64,000 bases of DNA from Phoebastria nigripes. Lineage: Eukaryota > Chordata > Aves > Procellariiformes > Diomedeidae. Every line of letters starts with the position of its first letter. Positions within the stretch are counted from its first letter, which is position 1. The stretch spans positions 772,020-836,019 of the forward strand of contig JAYKAV010000444.1 in NCBI GenBank assembly GCA_035582835.1, written 5' to 3'. A program made the position numbers and the translations under genes. Positions 22,701 through 35,600 of the stretch are shown in pieces. The notes beneath the pieces were generated by a model. It saw only the letters and a program-made list of their open reading frames with translations. It did no database searches and was not told the DNA's origin.

Positions 22701-25700
22701 CAAAAAATGAGCCTGCTGCTCTAGAAGAGATTAAAATTATGGAAGAATTCATTGAAAGACAATGTGATCAGCTTTGATAGTTAATAATAAAAGGTAGTAT
22801 GATAGCTCCAATATGTAAGGTACCAGCTGAAACCTGCCTTGCAAGGTTGATATGTTGATACTTGGGAACTAAATTATTTTCAATAAAAAAAAGTTTGAGC
22901 CAGATTTATCTCAGTTGAGGTCTATAGTTGAGCATTCAACTGGATAGAAGGTATACAGAGCCCTTCTCTTCCCCTTCCATCCTCAGACTCTAAAGGATTG
23001 AAGTAATCTCTCCTATGGTAGTGAGCATAGAGAACACAAAGCTGTTGGTATTTTCCTTGCTCCCCCTTCTTGAGGTCTCAGGGGAAAGCATGCTCTTTAC
23101 AGAAATAAGGCACTTCAGTTCTGGCAGTTCCCTTCCTGCCTCCCTCCTGAACACTTAAGCTCCTATGAGCCATACTTGGTCCCATAATGAATTCAAAGGT
23201 AAAATCAAAGCTTATCAGGCATGTTTCCTTTAATGTACTTGGAAACACCTACCTTTATGTAGCGTAGCCAGCATCCCTACTCTTGCTTTATACTTCTGCA
23301 ACTGAGAGAATTGTGCATTTTACTTTCCTTTAAATTTTGTTTTACGTAAGCTGTAAAAGTTCAAGCAGATGTTAAGTGAAAATTCCTGCCTGGGATGGTG
23401 GGAAAACCAAAGTGCTCTTTAGTATGCAGATTGTTAAATAACTACATTATAAACAAAGTACCCTTTTTTTTTTTTTTTTTTTTAAGATCAGGCATGTTTT
23501 ACAAATAACTTTTTCAGAAAAAGTCTATGGCCATATTACTGCCATTTGGCTATCAAACAATCATGTTTAAAAATTTGTTCCAGTTCAGCCCATGTTTACA
23601 TATGTACAATTCTCAGTCAGCAGTCAGTTGTAACTTATGCAAGTTCAAAGTGAGTTTAGATGCTAAGATGAAAATACTGCCTGTAAATAGAAGAATTAAC
23701 CTCTGTCATCTAGGTCATTACTTTCTAAATCCATTCTATTTTGAAAAAAAAAGAAATATTTTGGAGCATTGTCCTCAGTCTTATAAATCAATTCTTAGTT
23801 GTACTGCTTAATATATACTTTATGTAATAATTATTTGGGCTAAATACTCTTTGTCTTATTGGTGTCAACATAAGATGCTGCTTAGACCACCTAGAATCTA
23901 TAAACACACTCTCTTCTTTTGAATTAATTGGGTGCAGCTGAAGGTACAATTTGATCCAGTGGGATTTTTGCTGAGCTCCAATTATTTTAACTTGCAACTT
24001 GTGAACTAAATCATCAGGACATGCATGAACTACCTACAACATAGATTTTTAAAGATCCATTTTATTCTGTTTCTTAAGCTAAAGCTCTAGTTTCTAATAT
24101 TTAATAGAACCAATTAATTAGGAAATGTATTGAGAGATAAATGGCCATGCCGAAGATGTGCAATGTCATTCAAATGGAAATTTCTTATGTACACACAGAT
24201 GTAAAAAGATACTTGTATAGTGTTCATATATACATAAAGTTATCCCCCTGCTCTTCTGAATCAAGTCCCCANCTCTTTGTAGACATCAGCTACAAGTTCA
24301 AAGCAGCAACTATTGCTTTGAAAGTAGCACTTGGCATATGAAAACTGTATGCTAGGTCTGCTCTTGAATGTTACAAGCTCTCAGGGCAGCGCCCTCAGGA
24401 AATATTATGAGGGCTAAGAGAGTGGACAAGCTACCCTAGAGTATCTGGGCAGAAACTATACTGTGGTAAAATACAAACCTTCTTTATGGTGGCTGTATTT
24501 AGCATTGTTTAGTTTTCTCCCATTCTGATGACAAGTGAAAGATTTGACTTCAGTCTAAATCACACTCCTACATAAAATATCTTGTGCTACCTAGATGACA
24601 CTTAGGTCTTTCGAACTTACAAATAGTTGCATGATTCAAGGCTAATTTTATACTAAAAATCCCAACTTTTCTGGGAGCCCCCCCCAAACATTATGACTAG
24701 AAGTGTAATTAATAAGTAAATTAACAGATATTCTATCTAGAATTCACAGATTCATTTTACCTATAGCGTGATGTGCCAAGAAAACTTTGGATTAAACAAA
24801 ACATAGTCTGGAGTGATGCAAAAGATCTTGTCCCCACTTGCACAAGTCAGTCAGCAAGCCCCCAGTTAAACAGTGTTTTAGCTGTGCAAGTACAAATCTA
24901 TGTGGTTCAACAAAAAAGCAGAACTTGGTTTTGTCGTCTTTGGTGAAGATAGAGTCCAAACCTACTGTGAGTGAAGGCCAAAGCAAGAGGTGTGGGGTTT
25001 TTTTGGTGTTGTNTTTTTTTTTTTTTTTTTAATTGGAGTAATGCAAATTCAAAGCCCCAGAAGTATGGCCGTGTGTTCTATGTAAAATGCTTTCACCGTG
25101 CAATAACGGCAAAGGTCTGAAAACTAATAAAAAATTCACTTAAGAGAATAAAGTAAAAAAGACATCTCACAACCACGATTTGTACGTTGCCAAATTGTCC
25201 CTGGGCACATGATGCAAAAATTATATGTGAATCTGTTGGGGGGAGCTTAGAGACTTCTGTGTTCATAAGTAGTTAACTGTGTGCCATACAGTTTTGTGGC
25301 AAACTTACCTTTGAATTTTTAACATACTAGCATTCATCATCGCATTTATACGTGTGAGACCATAGCTCCCGATCCTACCAAGGATAGAGAGCTCCAGTTG
25401 TTCTAAGCAAGTAGCTGTGTTTACAGCAGACAAAACCTATGGCTAATGCAAGAAGCAGGACAGAGCTGAAGACCCGTTAGATACCTGGCATCTGAGGGTG
25501 GGAAATGGGGAGGCAGCTGGAGCAGTTTCAGAAATGTACTGTCACCTCCTTCCTGCAAAATATCCTGCTTCATGGCTGGCTGATAAAGGCGTGGAAAAAA
25601 TTGTTGTTGGCCGATGAACACAAACAGTTAAAAGCTCGTCTTGAGTCAATTTCTATTATAAGCCTTTTTCCTACACAAGCATCTCTAACATCACAGCTCC

Positions 25701-26210
25701 ACAGAGCTAGCCCAGGGCTGTGCCGCCACAGAGGCCCTTTGCCTTGGGCGAGGGAGCAGAATCCAGCTCCCTTTTGTGCCACAGCTCTTGTCAGCTTGTC
25801 ACACTCCCCTGGGACAGGGCCTGGCCTGTGGTGAGATCAAATCAGGCAAAAGAATAAAAAAAAAAAAGAGGGTGAGCTATTGATAGGAGAGACCATCTTC
25901 CCAATCTGCAGCCCTGGGATGCCCCACTATCCCCTTGTGGAAAGAGTTTAATAATACTTGGATGCTTCTTATAATTGGCACACTGAATTCTTCAAGTGAC
26001 ATGCCTGATTGCTAGCTGCCATATACTTCTGTAATAAAGCAAACAACCACAATTACTAAGCGCTTCAGCCAACAAAAGTCTGATTTTAAAATAATAACGC
26101 AAAAAAGCTGGATTTGGCAGAGCATTTAGGTATGTGCATAAATCCAAAAGATTTGATTTTGCAAAAGTTTTGTTTTCTGCAAATGATAATATTTTTGGCA
26201 TGTGAAGTTT
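19751..26210. other. Mostly unique non-coding sequence
   Basis: The first 250 bases may be degenerate CR1. After that no gene or element is recognised. The longest frames (complement of 21377-21769, 130 codons, and complement of 21822-22211, 129 codons) read as no known protein, and other-frame ORFs overlap them. Poly(T) runs lie at 23464-23483 (20 T) and 25014-25030 (17 T, preceded by an unresolved base at 25013). A short A run lies at 25856-25867. Confidence 0.55.
23464..23483 (+). repeat. Poly(T) tract, 20 bases
   Basis: Uninterrupted mononucleotide run with no recognised element next to it. Confidence 0.85.
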
Positions 26211-26214
26211 GATT

Positions 26215-26331
26215 GTTTCATAAGGCCACAAGGGTCCATTCTGACTATCTAGGCCAGCCCCTTACATAAGGCGTACACAACTTCACAGAAACCGCTGCAA
26301 CTCCTCTCACCTGTGGTTGAGATTACTCTAA
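26215..26331 (-). repeat. Ancient amniote CR1 LINE, antisense 3' end
   Basis: TTTCATAAGGCCACAAGGGT, CCATTCTGACTATCTAGGCC, CCCCTTACATAAGG, ACAACTTCACAGAAACC and CTGTGGTTGAGATTACTCTA are the reverse complement of the tail of the same CR1 family as the + copy near 7.6-8.1 kb (family: ggaggtcagac..ggtccctt.tggcc). The element's 3' terminus lies at the left edge. Only about 115 bases survive. Confidence 0.78.
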
Positions 26332-27787
26332 AATAAATATGCAATAGCCAGTGTGGAACCCTGACCCTGCTGAAGTCTTTAGAAATAACATTAAAGCCTC
26401 AGCCTTCATAAAGGCAGAGCTTTTTCAGAGAGGCTTAGGGAACTTAATAGAAGTTAGACATTGAAGGCTCCTGGCTCTTTGAAAATTTAATCTTCCAGTC
26501 TCACATGTGGGAAATACATGATTATGTCATTTATGTAATGGTTCCTATAATAATTTCCCTGTAGAAAAATTACCTTGTTTTCCAATAGAAAAAAATCAAG
26601 CTGCATTTTGTATTTTTACAAGCTCGTGTTGGAGCCCTCAACTGTCAAATGCTTTCATTCGGGCTTGGAAGCACTGACCAAGCTGCCTTACTAAGCTTGG
26701 GTCATCCTCTCGGAAGTCATGGTGCCAAGGCATCATGCAGGACAGCTGCGACTTTTCTCATGCTTTCCTAAGAAAATCTCTTTATCATTTCTGTTCTATA
26801 TATACAAAGCCCTAGATACAGCCCAAACCAAGTAGTAATTGCATAGTTCATAAGACAAGTGGGAATGAAGAACCATCAGGGTATAAGGCAAAAAAGAAGT
26901 TAAGTGATGCAAGAAACTTGGTTGTCTCTAATAATTTAATGTTCTGGAATTCACTTAAACTAAAGTAAATTGGCTATAGTATACTCATGGGTCCCCATTA
27001 GTGTGTTATGACAGATATAAGGACCCTGAATATCCTCTCTCTGTACCCATGAGTACTGCATGTCTCCTTGATCAACTATTGTAGTTCCATTAAAATATTT
27101 TAACTTCACTGTTGGGGAATCTTGATCACATTGTGTCTTGCTACAGCTGTCAAATCACCCAGATCTTTTCTGTTTCAAGGTTATCATTCCTCACAGTGAA
27201 TATGGAAGGTGTTCAAGGACTGGTAGTTGCAACTGGTATAAATTGTCTCTGGAAGACTGAGAAAGTGATGCTCTGTTGGTAAAATTCTGACTTGTTATAT
27301 AGGATTTTCCCTAACAAGATTGGTTGATCATGTCATGGTATGAGCAACATCTCACTTGAAAGCAGGCAATAACATTATTAAAATAACATGGTTTGCAGTT
27401 ACTGTATAGTTGCTGTAATCACAATTGTTCTTCCCAGAGTAAGATAAACTCTAATTTTAAATCTTTTTATGATAAACTCTGTTTATAAATCTTTTTTTTT
27501 TTCCAATACTTTTTCTCTTGCTTTTTCTGGCATCTGTCAGGAAATAGCTGTTCCACTTTATAAAGCAATATTACTTCAAAGTACCAGACTACTGTATATA
27601 ATCTGCTAAGAAAACTGATTGTTTCACAATAACAGCTAGCCTTTTATAATATAGGGAAGACACCTTTATAGTTATTAAGGATATAAATCTTGAGACTGTC
27701 AACTGCTTTATGTTTGTCAGAAGTAGAGCACTGGATCCTAGAAGAAATAAATATGGAGAAAATGCCTTTAAGTTTAAAAGCGAATTC

Positions 27788-27820
27788 TTTTTTTTTTNAA
27801 AAAAAAAAAAAAAAAAAAAA
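27788..27820. repeat. T10-N-A22 inverted homopolymer
   Basis: Ten T (27788-27797), one unresolved base (27798), then 22 A (27799-27820) followed by GAGAGAGA. A T run meeting an A run at a single unresolved base looks like an assembly join in a homopolymer. Confidence 0.85.
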
Positions 27821-27894
27821 GAGAGAGACATCTTGTTGCAACTGGAAATAATGCAAAAATGTCCACAGACTGCAATGCAGTAAAGACTTCAAGG

Positions 27895-27945
27895 TTGTGT
27901 GGGTGCATGTGTGCACACACAAACGTACATGTGCATATATGGTAA
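27895..27945. repeat. CA/TG microsatellite with palindrome
   Basis: Interrupted TG repeats switch to CA through the perfect palindrome TGTGTGCACACA (27908-27919), then ACGTACATGTGCATATAT. Confidence 0.7.
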
Positions 27946-29125
27946 TTTATGCATGAATTCATCTAAAGACACTAGGTAGTGTCCTCAAGAAACTGTCATA
28001 GCAAATACAAAAAAAAAAAAAATCCATAAAATTGTTTAGTATTACTAAAGATTTTCATTCTTTAATTGTCACTGAGTGCTCTCTCATTCAGGAATATTTC
28101 TCGTATTGATTGGATTGTGCACAGTAAGAAAGGATGGTTCTGAGAATGCAGGTGTCCTATAACTATAGTGTATTCTAAAAAAAAAAAAAAAGCCAACAAT
28201 TTTGACATAGAAAGAAATGGCTGTGAAAGCACTACTATCAAGGGTACAATTCAGAATAAATTATTCATTTGTCTGTAGAATATAATCTGCTTTATTCAGA
28301 AAAATGTATGCAGTGTAATTTTCCAGTGTAAAATAGGCTTTTTAGTGACCCGTTAGTATCTATGAATTTAAATGGACACTTTCATAATTGTGTTTTTCTA
28401 GTAAAATTGTAAGTATAGCCCAAAAGAGGCCATTTGCCTGAACACAGGTTATTGGCTCTTCAAGTGTGAGGGATGCATAGCAGAAAATAAAATAAAAGTG
28501 ACAGACTTTTCTGCTGTAGGGTAGTNGTAATTCATGTGGGTCTTATACAGTTCTACTCTACCTAAAAACCAATAGGCTGAAATTTTCCTGGGCACTGAAT
28601 TCATAAATTAAGTGGGATTTCTAGCCACAGTGAGTTTGGCCCAAAGAGACGAAGACAAGCCTCATACTTATCTCAGTGCTAGCCCAATACAAAAGCTACA
28701 GAAAATGTACAATCATAGCTATAAATTGCAAATCTTCCCCTAGGAATATGTCTTTCTCTATCACTGGAGCACAGCTGAAACTGGCTACTGTGTTTATATA
28801 AAAAACATCCAAAAATAATATTTAAGAAGTAAATTCTTCTCTATTTACCAGGGAAAGTCACTGAGACACAAATGTGAGAATATTTTAATATAGTGCATCA
28901 GTGACTGCCCAAGAATCAGAGACGAGAAAAAGGGAGGATCATTCAGCTTTTGCAATACCTTACTAGTCAAGGTGTTCTTTCAAATCACTTTCCGGTTATT
29001 CTGCAGGTAGGATATTTGAAAGCCTGATAGTGTCATAGGAGGACTGGTGTTTGACCACTGCTTGCATTTGTTGAGGCAATCTTCTGCTTACTTGTGCAGC
29101 CATTGGCATGCTCTGTCTTCTATTT

Positions 29126-29187
29126 AAAAAACAAAAAACCAACCAACCAAACAAAACAAACAACACACCACGAAAAAACCCAAACCC
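29126..29187. repeat. A/C-rich low-complexity tract
   Basis: AAAAAACAAAAAACC leads into three CCAA-type units (AACCAACCAACCAAAC) and CGAAAAAACCCAAACCC. It is the complement style of the T/G tracts at 1.1 and 6.1 kb. Confidence 0.75.
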
Positions 29188-29570
29188 TGAAAGATTTTAA
29201 TCTTGAATCTTAAACATAGAATGGCAAAAAAGCAACAAAATAGAGCTGCTCTGTGGGTTGCAGGACTAAAGAAATCTGGTGTCCTACATCTGTCTCCCGT
29301 GTGGATTATCTGATGTGTAACAAGGAGTGAGCTCAGTTTGCCATGTAGCCTTCACTAGGCACTGATAGGGTCTCTCTCTGCCACCCACCTCCTTATTTTT
29401 ACTGAACTCGTAGAAACTCAATGTCTTTGGGCTCTCTTTTGAAATTGTCCAGTCAGTACAAAGTTACTGGGGTAGACTGACATGCTTATACACACAGCAT
29501 GATTGCATAAATCCCATTCCCCTAGGAAAATAAACTAAAAAACAGCATTCCTAACAATCCGTATAGAGCA

Positions 29571-29636
29571 AGCCCCAGACCCACTGAAGTCTGGTGGGAG
29601 TCTTACCATTTGGTTTCAGTGGGATCCAGATTTGGT
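29571..29636. repeat. Palindromic amniote repeat fragment
   Basis: CCCACTGAA (29580-29588) and TTCAGTGGG (29615-29623) are perfect inverted copies, flanked by CCAGA and ATCCAGATTTGG. This fits a repeat common in bird, turtle and crocodile DNA with a 'cattgaagtcaatgggagt..ttcaatgggatc' core. I cannot give it a firm family name. Confidence 0.5.
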
Positions 29637-29639
29637 TGC

Positions 29640-32515
29640 AGAACTTTATACTTAGTTGGAGTGGTTCTGTGCTTTGATATTGATAGATGTGTAAGACATT
29701 TAATATCATGACGCTAGCTAGCTCAAAGCTTAATTAATTTCCTATGTGAAATCAGTGCTTGGCCTTTTCTTAGGTCCACAAAGAAAATATTAGAGATGGG
29801 CAGTCAGACCCTGAATTGTTCACTGCTGCCTCACAACATGGACCACAATGTATAGCAGAAGAGGGAGCCTCTAGGAGTAAGAGGGATCTGTGTTTAGATG
29901 TACTTGGTGGCTCTTTTCAGGACAAGTTTTTCAACTGTGCAATGCTAAATATGAAACTGTGTTGCATACTGACATATATTGTGGCTTAGAAATTAAAAAT
30001 AGTGGAAGCAGCAGCACTGATTTAGGTACCTTGAACAAAGGAAAACACCCAGTGCAGTTTGTGACATGTGGGTATCGAGAATGGGGGTCAGAGAGGAGAT
30101 GCAATGAAGGACCTCAGGCAGACCTGCAGCTTTCTGGAACTGCAGCGTGGAGGCCAGGCAGGCTACTCTGGGTACCTAGCTGACACTAGATGCTTGTTGT
30201 CAGGCAAATAAACCAGTAACTGCTAATGATTCATACTTTTGCATACAGAGGTCTGATGATTATATTTGCAGCTCTCTTCACTCCTTTGCTCATAGCCAAT
30301 TCAAGAGTAAAGGAAAGAACTTGCAGCATAAAAGAGAAATACAAAGGCAACATCGTGATATATTATTTTCATTTGCCCAGGAATTATAGTCCTCCTTTAT
30401 TCATACAAAAGTTTGGAACAAATAAAATTTACTATCTTTTGTTGTATTTGGAAAGGAAAAGAGTTTTCTCTCTTGAAACAGAATTGGAGTGAGAATCAAG
30501 AGCTCTCCTCTAGCTGAAATTTGAATGTCAAGGCAGTCTGAATTCAAGAGTTTTAATCAAGGGCTATTTGTAGCTCACCCAGATTTGCAGGCCATTTCCC
30601 TGTCTGAAACTCTAACTTCAATCTGTTTCTCTGCCATAGAAACCTGACTGGGGGGGTCCTGGTCCTCCGTTCACTTCAGTAGAAGTGCCTCCCCCAAAGA
30701 CTTTACTGTGGCAAGCTTACAGTGTCACTGCATGGCAGCGATGAACACCCCTCACACTCACTGGCTTTACATTGGGACTTACAGAAGAAGTCCCATAGTT
30801 GATTTTAATGAAAGTAGAACCAGTTCCTCCTGGATGTAGCTGTTGACTGTCAGCAGACTGAGCATCAGTAGAAACTTTGGCAATGCTTTACTCCAGTTAT
30901 GAGTGCAAAAACTCCCTTGTTATGCTTGGCCTGTTTGTCCCAAATGGAGAGTAAGAGAGAATGAATGACACACAGCTGAAGCATTAAGACACAGTGAACA
31001 TGTACTGTGGCAAAGAGGAAGCAAACCCTCAAAGCTTGAAAAATTCTTCCAGTTCTGAAGAGCTCGAGGGTAGTGAGGACAGCATCTCTGGGGGACTGTG
31101 TTCCTCATCTGGTGACCAGAGGCCATGGTGAGGTGGTTGGGCTCAGGACAGGATTTGGTGTGGTGCATGTCCCCTCTGTACCCTTACCCTGCTGTGTGGA
31201 GGAGGGCAGGGAGGATTCTGGCTTTGTTCTCCTTTCTTCCCCCTCCTGTCCCAAACCAACATCCTCCATGGCAGGATACTTTGCTGCTCCCAATGCAGCA
31301 GCATCTCTCGGTGGCTGCTCACCCCCCGCTGCTGTATAGAGCAAGGGCTTCGCCATCGGCTCCTCGGACTGAGGGTGCTATGATGCAAGGGCCAAGTCCT
31401 GCCCATTCCTCATGCTTCTGCACAGCCGCACTCCTCTCAGAGATGTTGTATTGTGTTGTGTGAGGAGGATGAAGCCCTAAATACAAATACAAAAATGTAC
31501 CCTAAATCAGAAATTAAAAGTGTCAATGTTTTTAATGTGGGGATAGGATTTGGGAGGAGGAAGGACCCAGTCTTTGGAGCAGGGGAGAGACAGTGAGAAG
31601 AAAGCTGTGAATATCATGTACAAAAGGACAAAGGTGGTGCCTGTGTGAGTGGTTAAAAAGCAGGTGGAAGGAGGCTATCTCCTGCAATGTAGCTTGTAAC
31701 AAAAAAAACCTCCAACCCTTTGAAATCCCCNTGGGCACTTGTGTAACAATATAGCACATCATACTTGTTGGCAAGTCCCAGCGGTGTTTTTTAGCTGGCT
31801 GTTGAGTTCGTGTTTCAGTGTGGCTGTCCTTCTGGGGCTCTGTGTGTCTCCACCACATCTGCTGAGTCTCAGCCACCCTGTAATTCTTCTCCAGGTCAGA
31901 CCTCATGTATGCATGGGGTGCTGGGTGCTCTCAGTGGTTTCCCAGAGCCTGCCAGTTCCATTGTGGGTACTTATCACAGTGCTGCTGCAGACAATATGCA
32001 CCATGTTGGTTTTGGCTTTCTTTGTGTCTTGGGAACAAAAATACAGTCATCGTCCCATGTCTAGGAGCTTTGCTTGTGTTTCCATCGTGGCCTTTTGTAT
32101 TATGGCACTTTTGCCAGAGTCCTTTGCTTTGACTCAGCCTTGAGTCAAGCTTTGGTCAGCCTTTTGCCTTTCTGCTCTAGCAATTCCCTGAAAGCATGTA
32201 TGTTGTGGATATCTTACCGTGGTGAGGCTGAGTATGTGTCTTTGGCAAGTGCAGTCAGGTCTAAGAACTATGCATGAATCCATGAAGAAACCCAGAGAGA
32301 TACATGTGTCCTAGAGCAGATACATAAACTTGATATGTTGATATCTGTAGGGCTACTGATAATTAAACAGAAAGTGCATCTAGCCAAGGCAACCTCAACA
32401 CACTGGAGACATAGAAATATCAAGGCAGCTTAGTACAGAGTGAGCTACTAAGTAAAGGGCTTGTGGCAGCACAGCAGCTAGGGCCACATGAACTCCACAG
32501 GGAACAGGCTCCCTG
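29640..32515. other. Unique non-coding sequence, GC-richer from 31.07 to 32.2 kb
   Basis: Overlapping open frames crowd 31.07-32.28 kb on both strands (up to 134 codons at 31739-32143 +, hydrophobic). They overlap one another in several frames, which fits composition, not coding. An unresolved base lies at 31731. No element recognised. Confidence 0.5.
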
Positions 32516-32519
32516 CAAA

Positions 32520-32675
32520 ATGGATTAATGTCTGCACGAAGGAGGGATGCTTAGTGTAGCCTGAGGTACTAAATCACTTTGAAAACCAGTCTGATGTACG
32601 CACCAGCTACTTTAATGCAAGCTAACCACAGTTAAAGTGGTTCAACAACCCAATGTAGACATGGCCTAAAGCAGT
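32520..32675. repeat. Possible old DNA-transposon-like repeat end
   Basis: AATGTAGACATGGCCTAAAG at 32652-32671 resembles the end of a dispersed repeat with 'gtgtagacatggccta' ends seen in many reptile and bird genomes. The preceding CTACTTTAATGCAAGCTAAC and GTTAAAGTGGTT fit its body loosely. The opposite end was not found. Low confidence. Confidence 0.3.
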
Positions 32676-32679
32676 GCAA

Positions 32680-35600
32680 TAAAATTCCCTTCTTTTCCAG
32701 GCCATTTGTGGTTGTGTTGGCAGGTAATATAATCCTGGAGGTGGAAAAATTACTGTATTACCAACAGAAATTGGGAGAGGAAGTCAGTTAACAGTATTGC
32801 TAGTGTTTTTATTGCAGAATCAGCAATTACAATACAATTCTCTGGTTCCGGAAAAATCAAAGTGTGGACACATGGCTTCAACCCCAGGAATACGCCATCC
32901 CTGAGAGCAAAGAATTTCTTATTATGCAAAAATGTCTCACATGCTAATAACACATTTTGCAAAGGGTTATTCAGACCTATGGAGTGAAGCCTGTGTCCCT
33001 TGTTTCTCACTATATACCTTATTTTTCAACATATTTCAGCACTAGCTATCTACATTTGGGAGAAATAACTTCATATATTTCAACACTATATATTTATAGG
33101 TTCATAAGACTTCTAAGTGGAACTTTAATAACTTATTTAATTTTATGTTATCAGTTTCATGATGCCTTCTGCAGGATTGTATTTTTAATTGCTTGTGCAG
33201 TTCCCTGACAGGTTCTATGTCAGTGTTGCTTGTCATTACAATAAATTAATTAAATGATTGTTATTAATGATTATATAATGCAAGGGAAAAAGGCATTTAT
33301 TAGCCTGGGGCACAGCTCTAGGGATGCAGATGGTTCTGGTGTGGTAGCTGAAGATTCCCTGTTTTGCCAAAGTGGAGCCAACACATTCTCCTCTACTCCA
33401 TCTTCAAACAGTAAGGGGGATCATTAGGTTTTGGTAACCTTACAGGGTGTACAGGACATTTGCGCTCCTCACTGAGAACCTCCAGATACTTGTGAATATC
33501 ATAAAAAATAAAGAACTTGGCCTAGGAAAAATAATACATGTCCTACAAACTTGTGATTTATCATTGTGAGGAAAACACTGAGTACCTTTTGTCCTTATTT
33601 TCACACTTTAAAGTTAAAATGAGGATACCACAGTTTATACCTTCACATAAGTGTAACAACCATGTCCTGCCTGTATAATCTTCCATGTTATCAGCTAACT
33701 ATTTCTAGCAGACTCCAATGTTTATTTATAATGTTTCATTTCATCTAGTTCAGTTATCCTTGAAAGTCTACACAACAGCAAGTCAAGCAGAGTACCTGCT
33801 TTGAAGTGGTCCCTGAAGCATTGATCTAGCTCAGTGCATTGAGCTATCCATGCCAAGAAGACTTGATGTCTAGTGCACTCTCTGTGGAAATGGAGCCAGA
33901 GAACAGCCTCTCATAGTTACAGACATGCAAAATATTGGTGTTGGGCTTGTAGCATCTAAATCCCACTAGTTTTCTTTAGAGACTTGAAAGCTTAGTCCAG
34001 CAGAATGGTTCACTGACCTTTTAACAAAGTAAGGGCAATTTGGGTAATACCACTGGTCATTTAAACTAAATTTAACTTTGTTTTCTTAAAAGTGAGATTT
34101 GAAGTGGATCAAGGAAAAGGAGTAAGGGAGCAGAGGAGAACCACAGTCACCTAAACTAAGTGGTGTGTACAAACTGCCTGTCGTTCCTACAAAGTTAAAG
34201 TGTATGCTGGAGTGAGAAATGAGGGCCCATTTTGTTTCAGCTGTGCAGTGGGAAATTGTGAGCCTTTCTGTATTTGTGACCAAGACCAACTGTTGCTTCA
34301 GTCAGGAAATACTGCACTGAGTAAACCTAAGGAAAACATACCACTGTTTTTCCATTTAATTTTATATGAAAATGAAATTTAAAACTTTGCCAGATTCTGC
34401 AAGAAATAGCTCTAAAATAAATAAATAAAAAAAACCCTGAGCTGATGGCTGCCTGCCAGTTACACCACTTCCATTGGTCCATCACTAGAAGACCTTCTGT
34501 GATCACATAAGCTCATCTGCTATTAACATTTCTAACCTGAGGTGTTTCATATTAAGTGGTTTCCATAATAACAAAACAGTCATTGAAGTGATTTCTTAAG
34601 ATTCTGGGGGAAAAAAAACCCACCACTGATAATTACAGTATTTGAGGTTAATTACTTGGGGCTTGCTTCCCTGCAAATCGTATACATTTTGTATTCTCTA
34701 TGTACAGAGGTGCAGCTTGTGAACTTAACAAAGCTAAACTCCTACCTTCTGACTTATATTTTCAATACACTCTCAGACTTGTATAAAAAATCCTCTGCTA
34801 GGCTAGATAGAAGAGAGCCAGAAGAGAATGACTGAAACAAATTAACATGCAACCAAAAGCAAGAGGACAAAAATCCTGCCAGGTTCACAGAGCTGATGGA
34901 GAGAAAGGATGGATGAGCCTTAATTCCTTATATGCTGTCCTTTAGACTCTGCACTGAGCCTGATGTGGTAATACATCCTGACGTACTAAACACAGTAGTA
35001 TCTATAATACGGGAAAAATCTTCTTCTGCCAGTGGTCTGTATTAGTTAAAGGGAGAGGTTGGTTCAAGCTGCCTTATGATCTTTCCATCAGCTCTTTGGG
35101 ACAGTAGTGAACTTCTTTGGTTTTGGATGATGTTTCAAAGGGAGCTCCCAGTATGAATTCTGAGATAGGAGCAGTCTGGTAGAAGTTGGAGGCAGTTGGT
35201 TGTGCTTCAGTGTAACGTTAATTACAGGTGTGGGAGAAATAAGGTTGAATGGAAAATATAAGCCAAGTCATGGATATGTTTAATTTTATACCCTGTAAGT
35301 TGTACGCAGCTTGTGTTACAGAATTAAATGGGTGTGCATAGCTTTACTCATGACTGTGGCCTTACTTCCGTTCTAAAGCTTAACTGTGGTACAGTTTTCT
35401 TGTGTGTTTACCTGTATGTTACAATAAATTGGATGAGCAAGCTCAACAGGCAGTATTAATAGATTCTTCTCCTGGAGTCCATCATTAGCATGGCATTGAG
35501 TCTGACCCCTCAGGGCTCTCTTGCCTGTTTTTAAGTTCCCTTCTGCATTTTCACATTCAGACCATCTAGTCTTAGTGATTCATTGGTTTAGTAATTCTGC

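Larger units (their letters stand above)
26335..29560. other. Unique non-coding sequence with A/T tracts
   Basis: No gene found. A runs occur at 28009-28022 and 28177-28191, with a CA/TG block near 27895-27950. There is an unresolved base at 28526. Confidence 0.55.

Noticed and set aside
31739..32143. 134-codon hydrophobic open frame, possible membrane protein
   Set aside because: Two other + frames are open across the same segment, which indicates low stop density. There is no splice or promoter context and no family resemblance.
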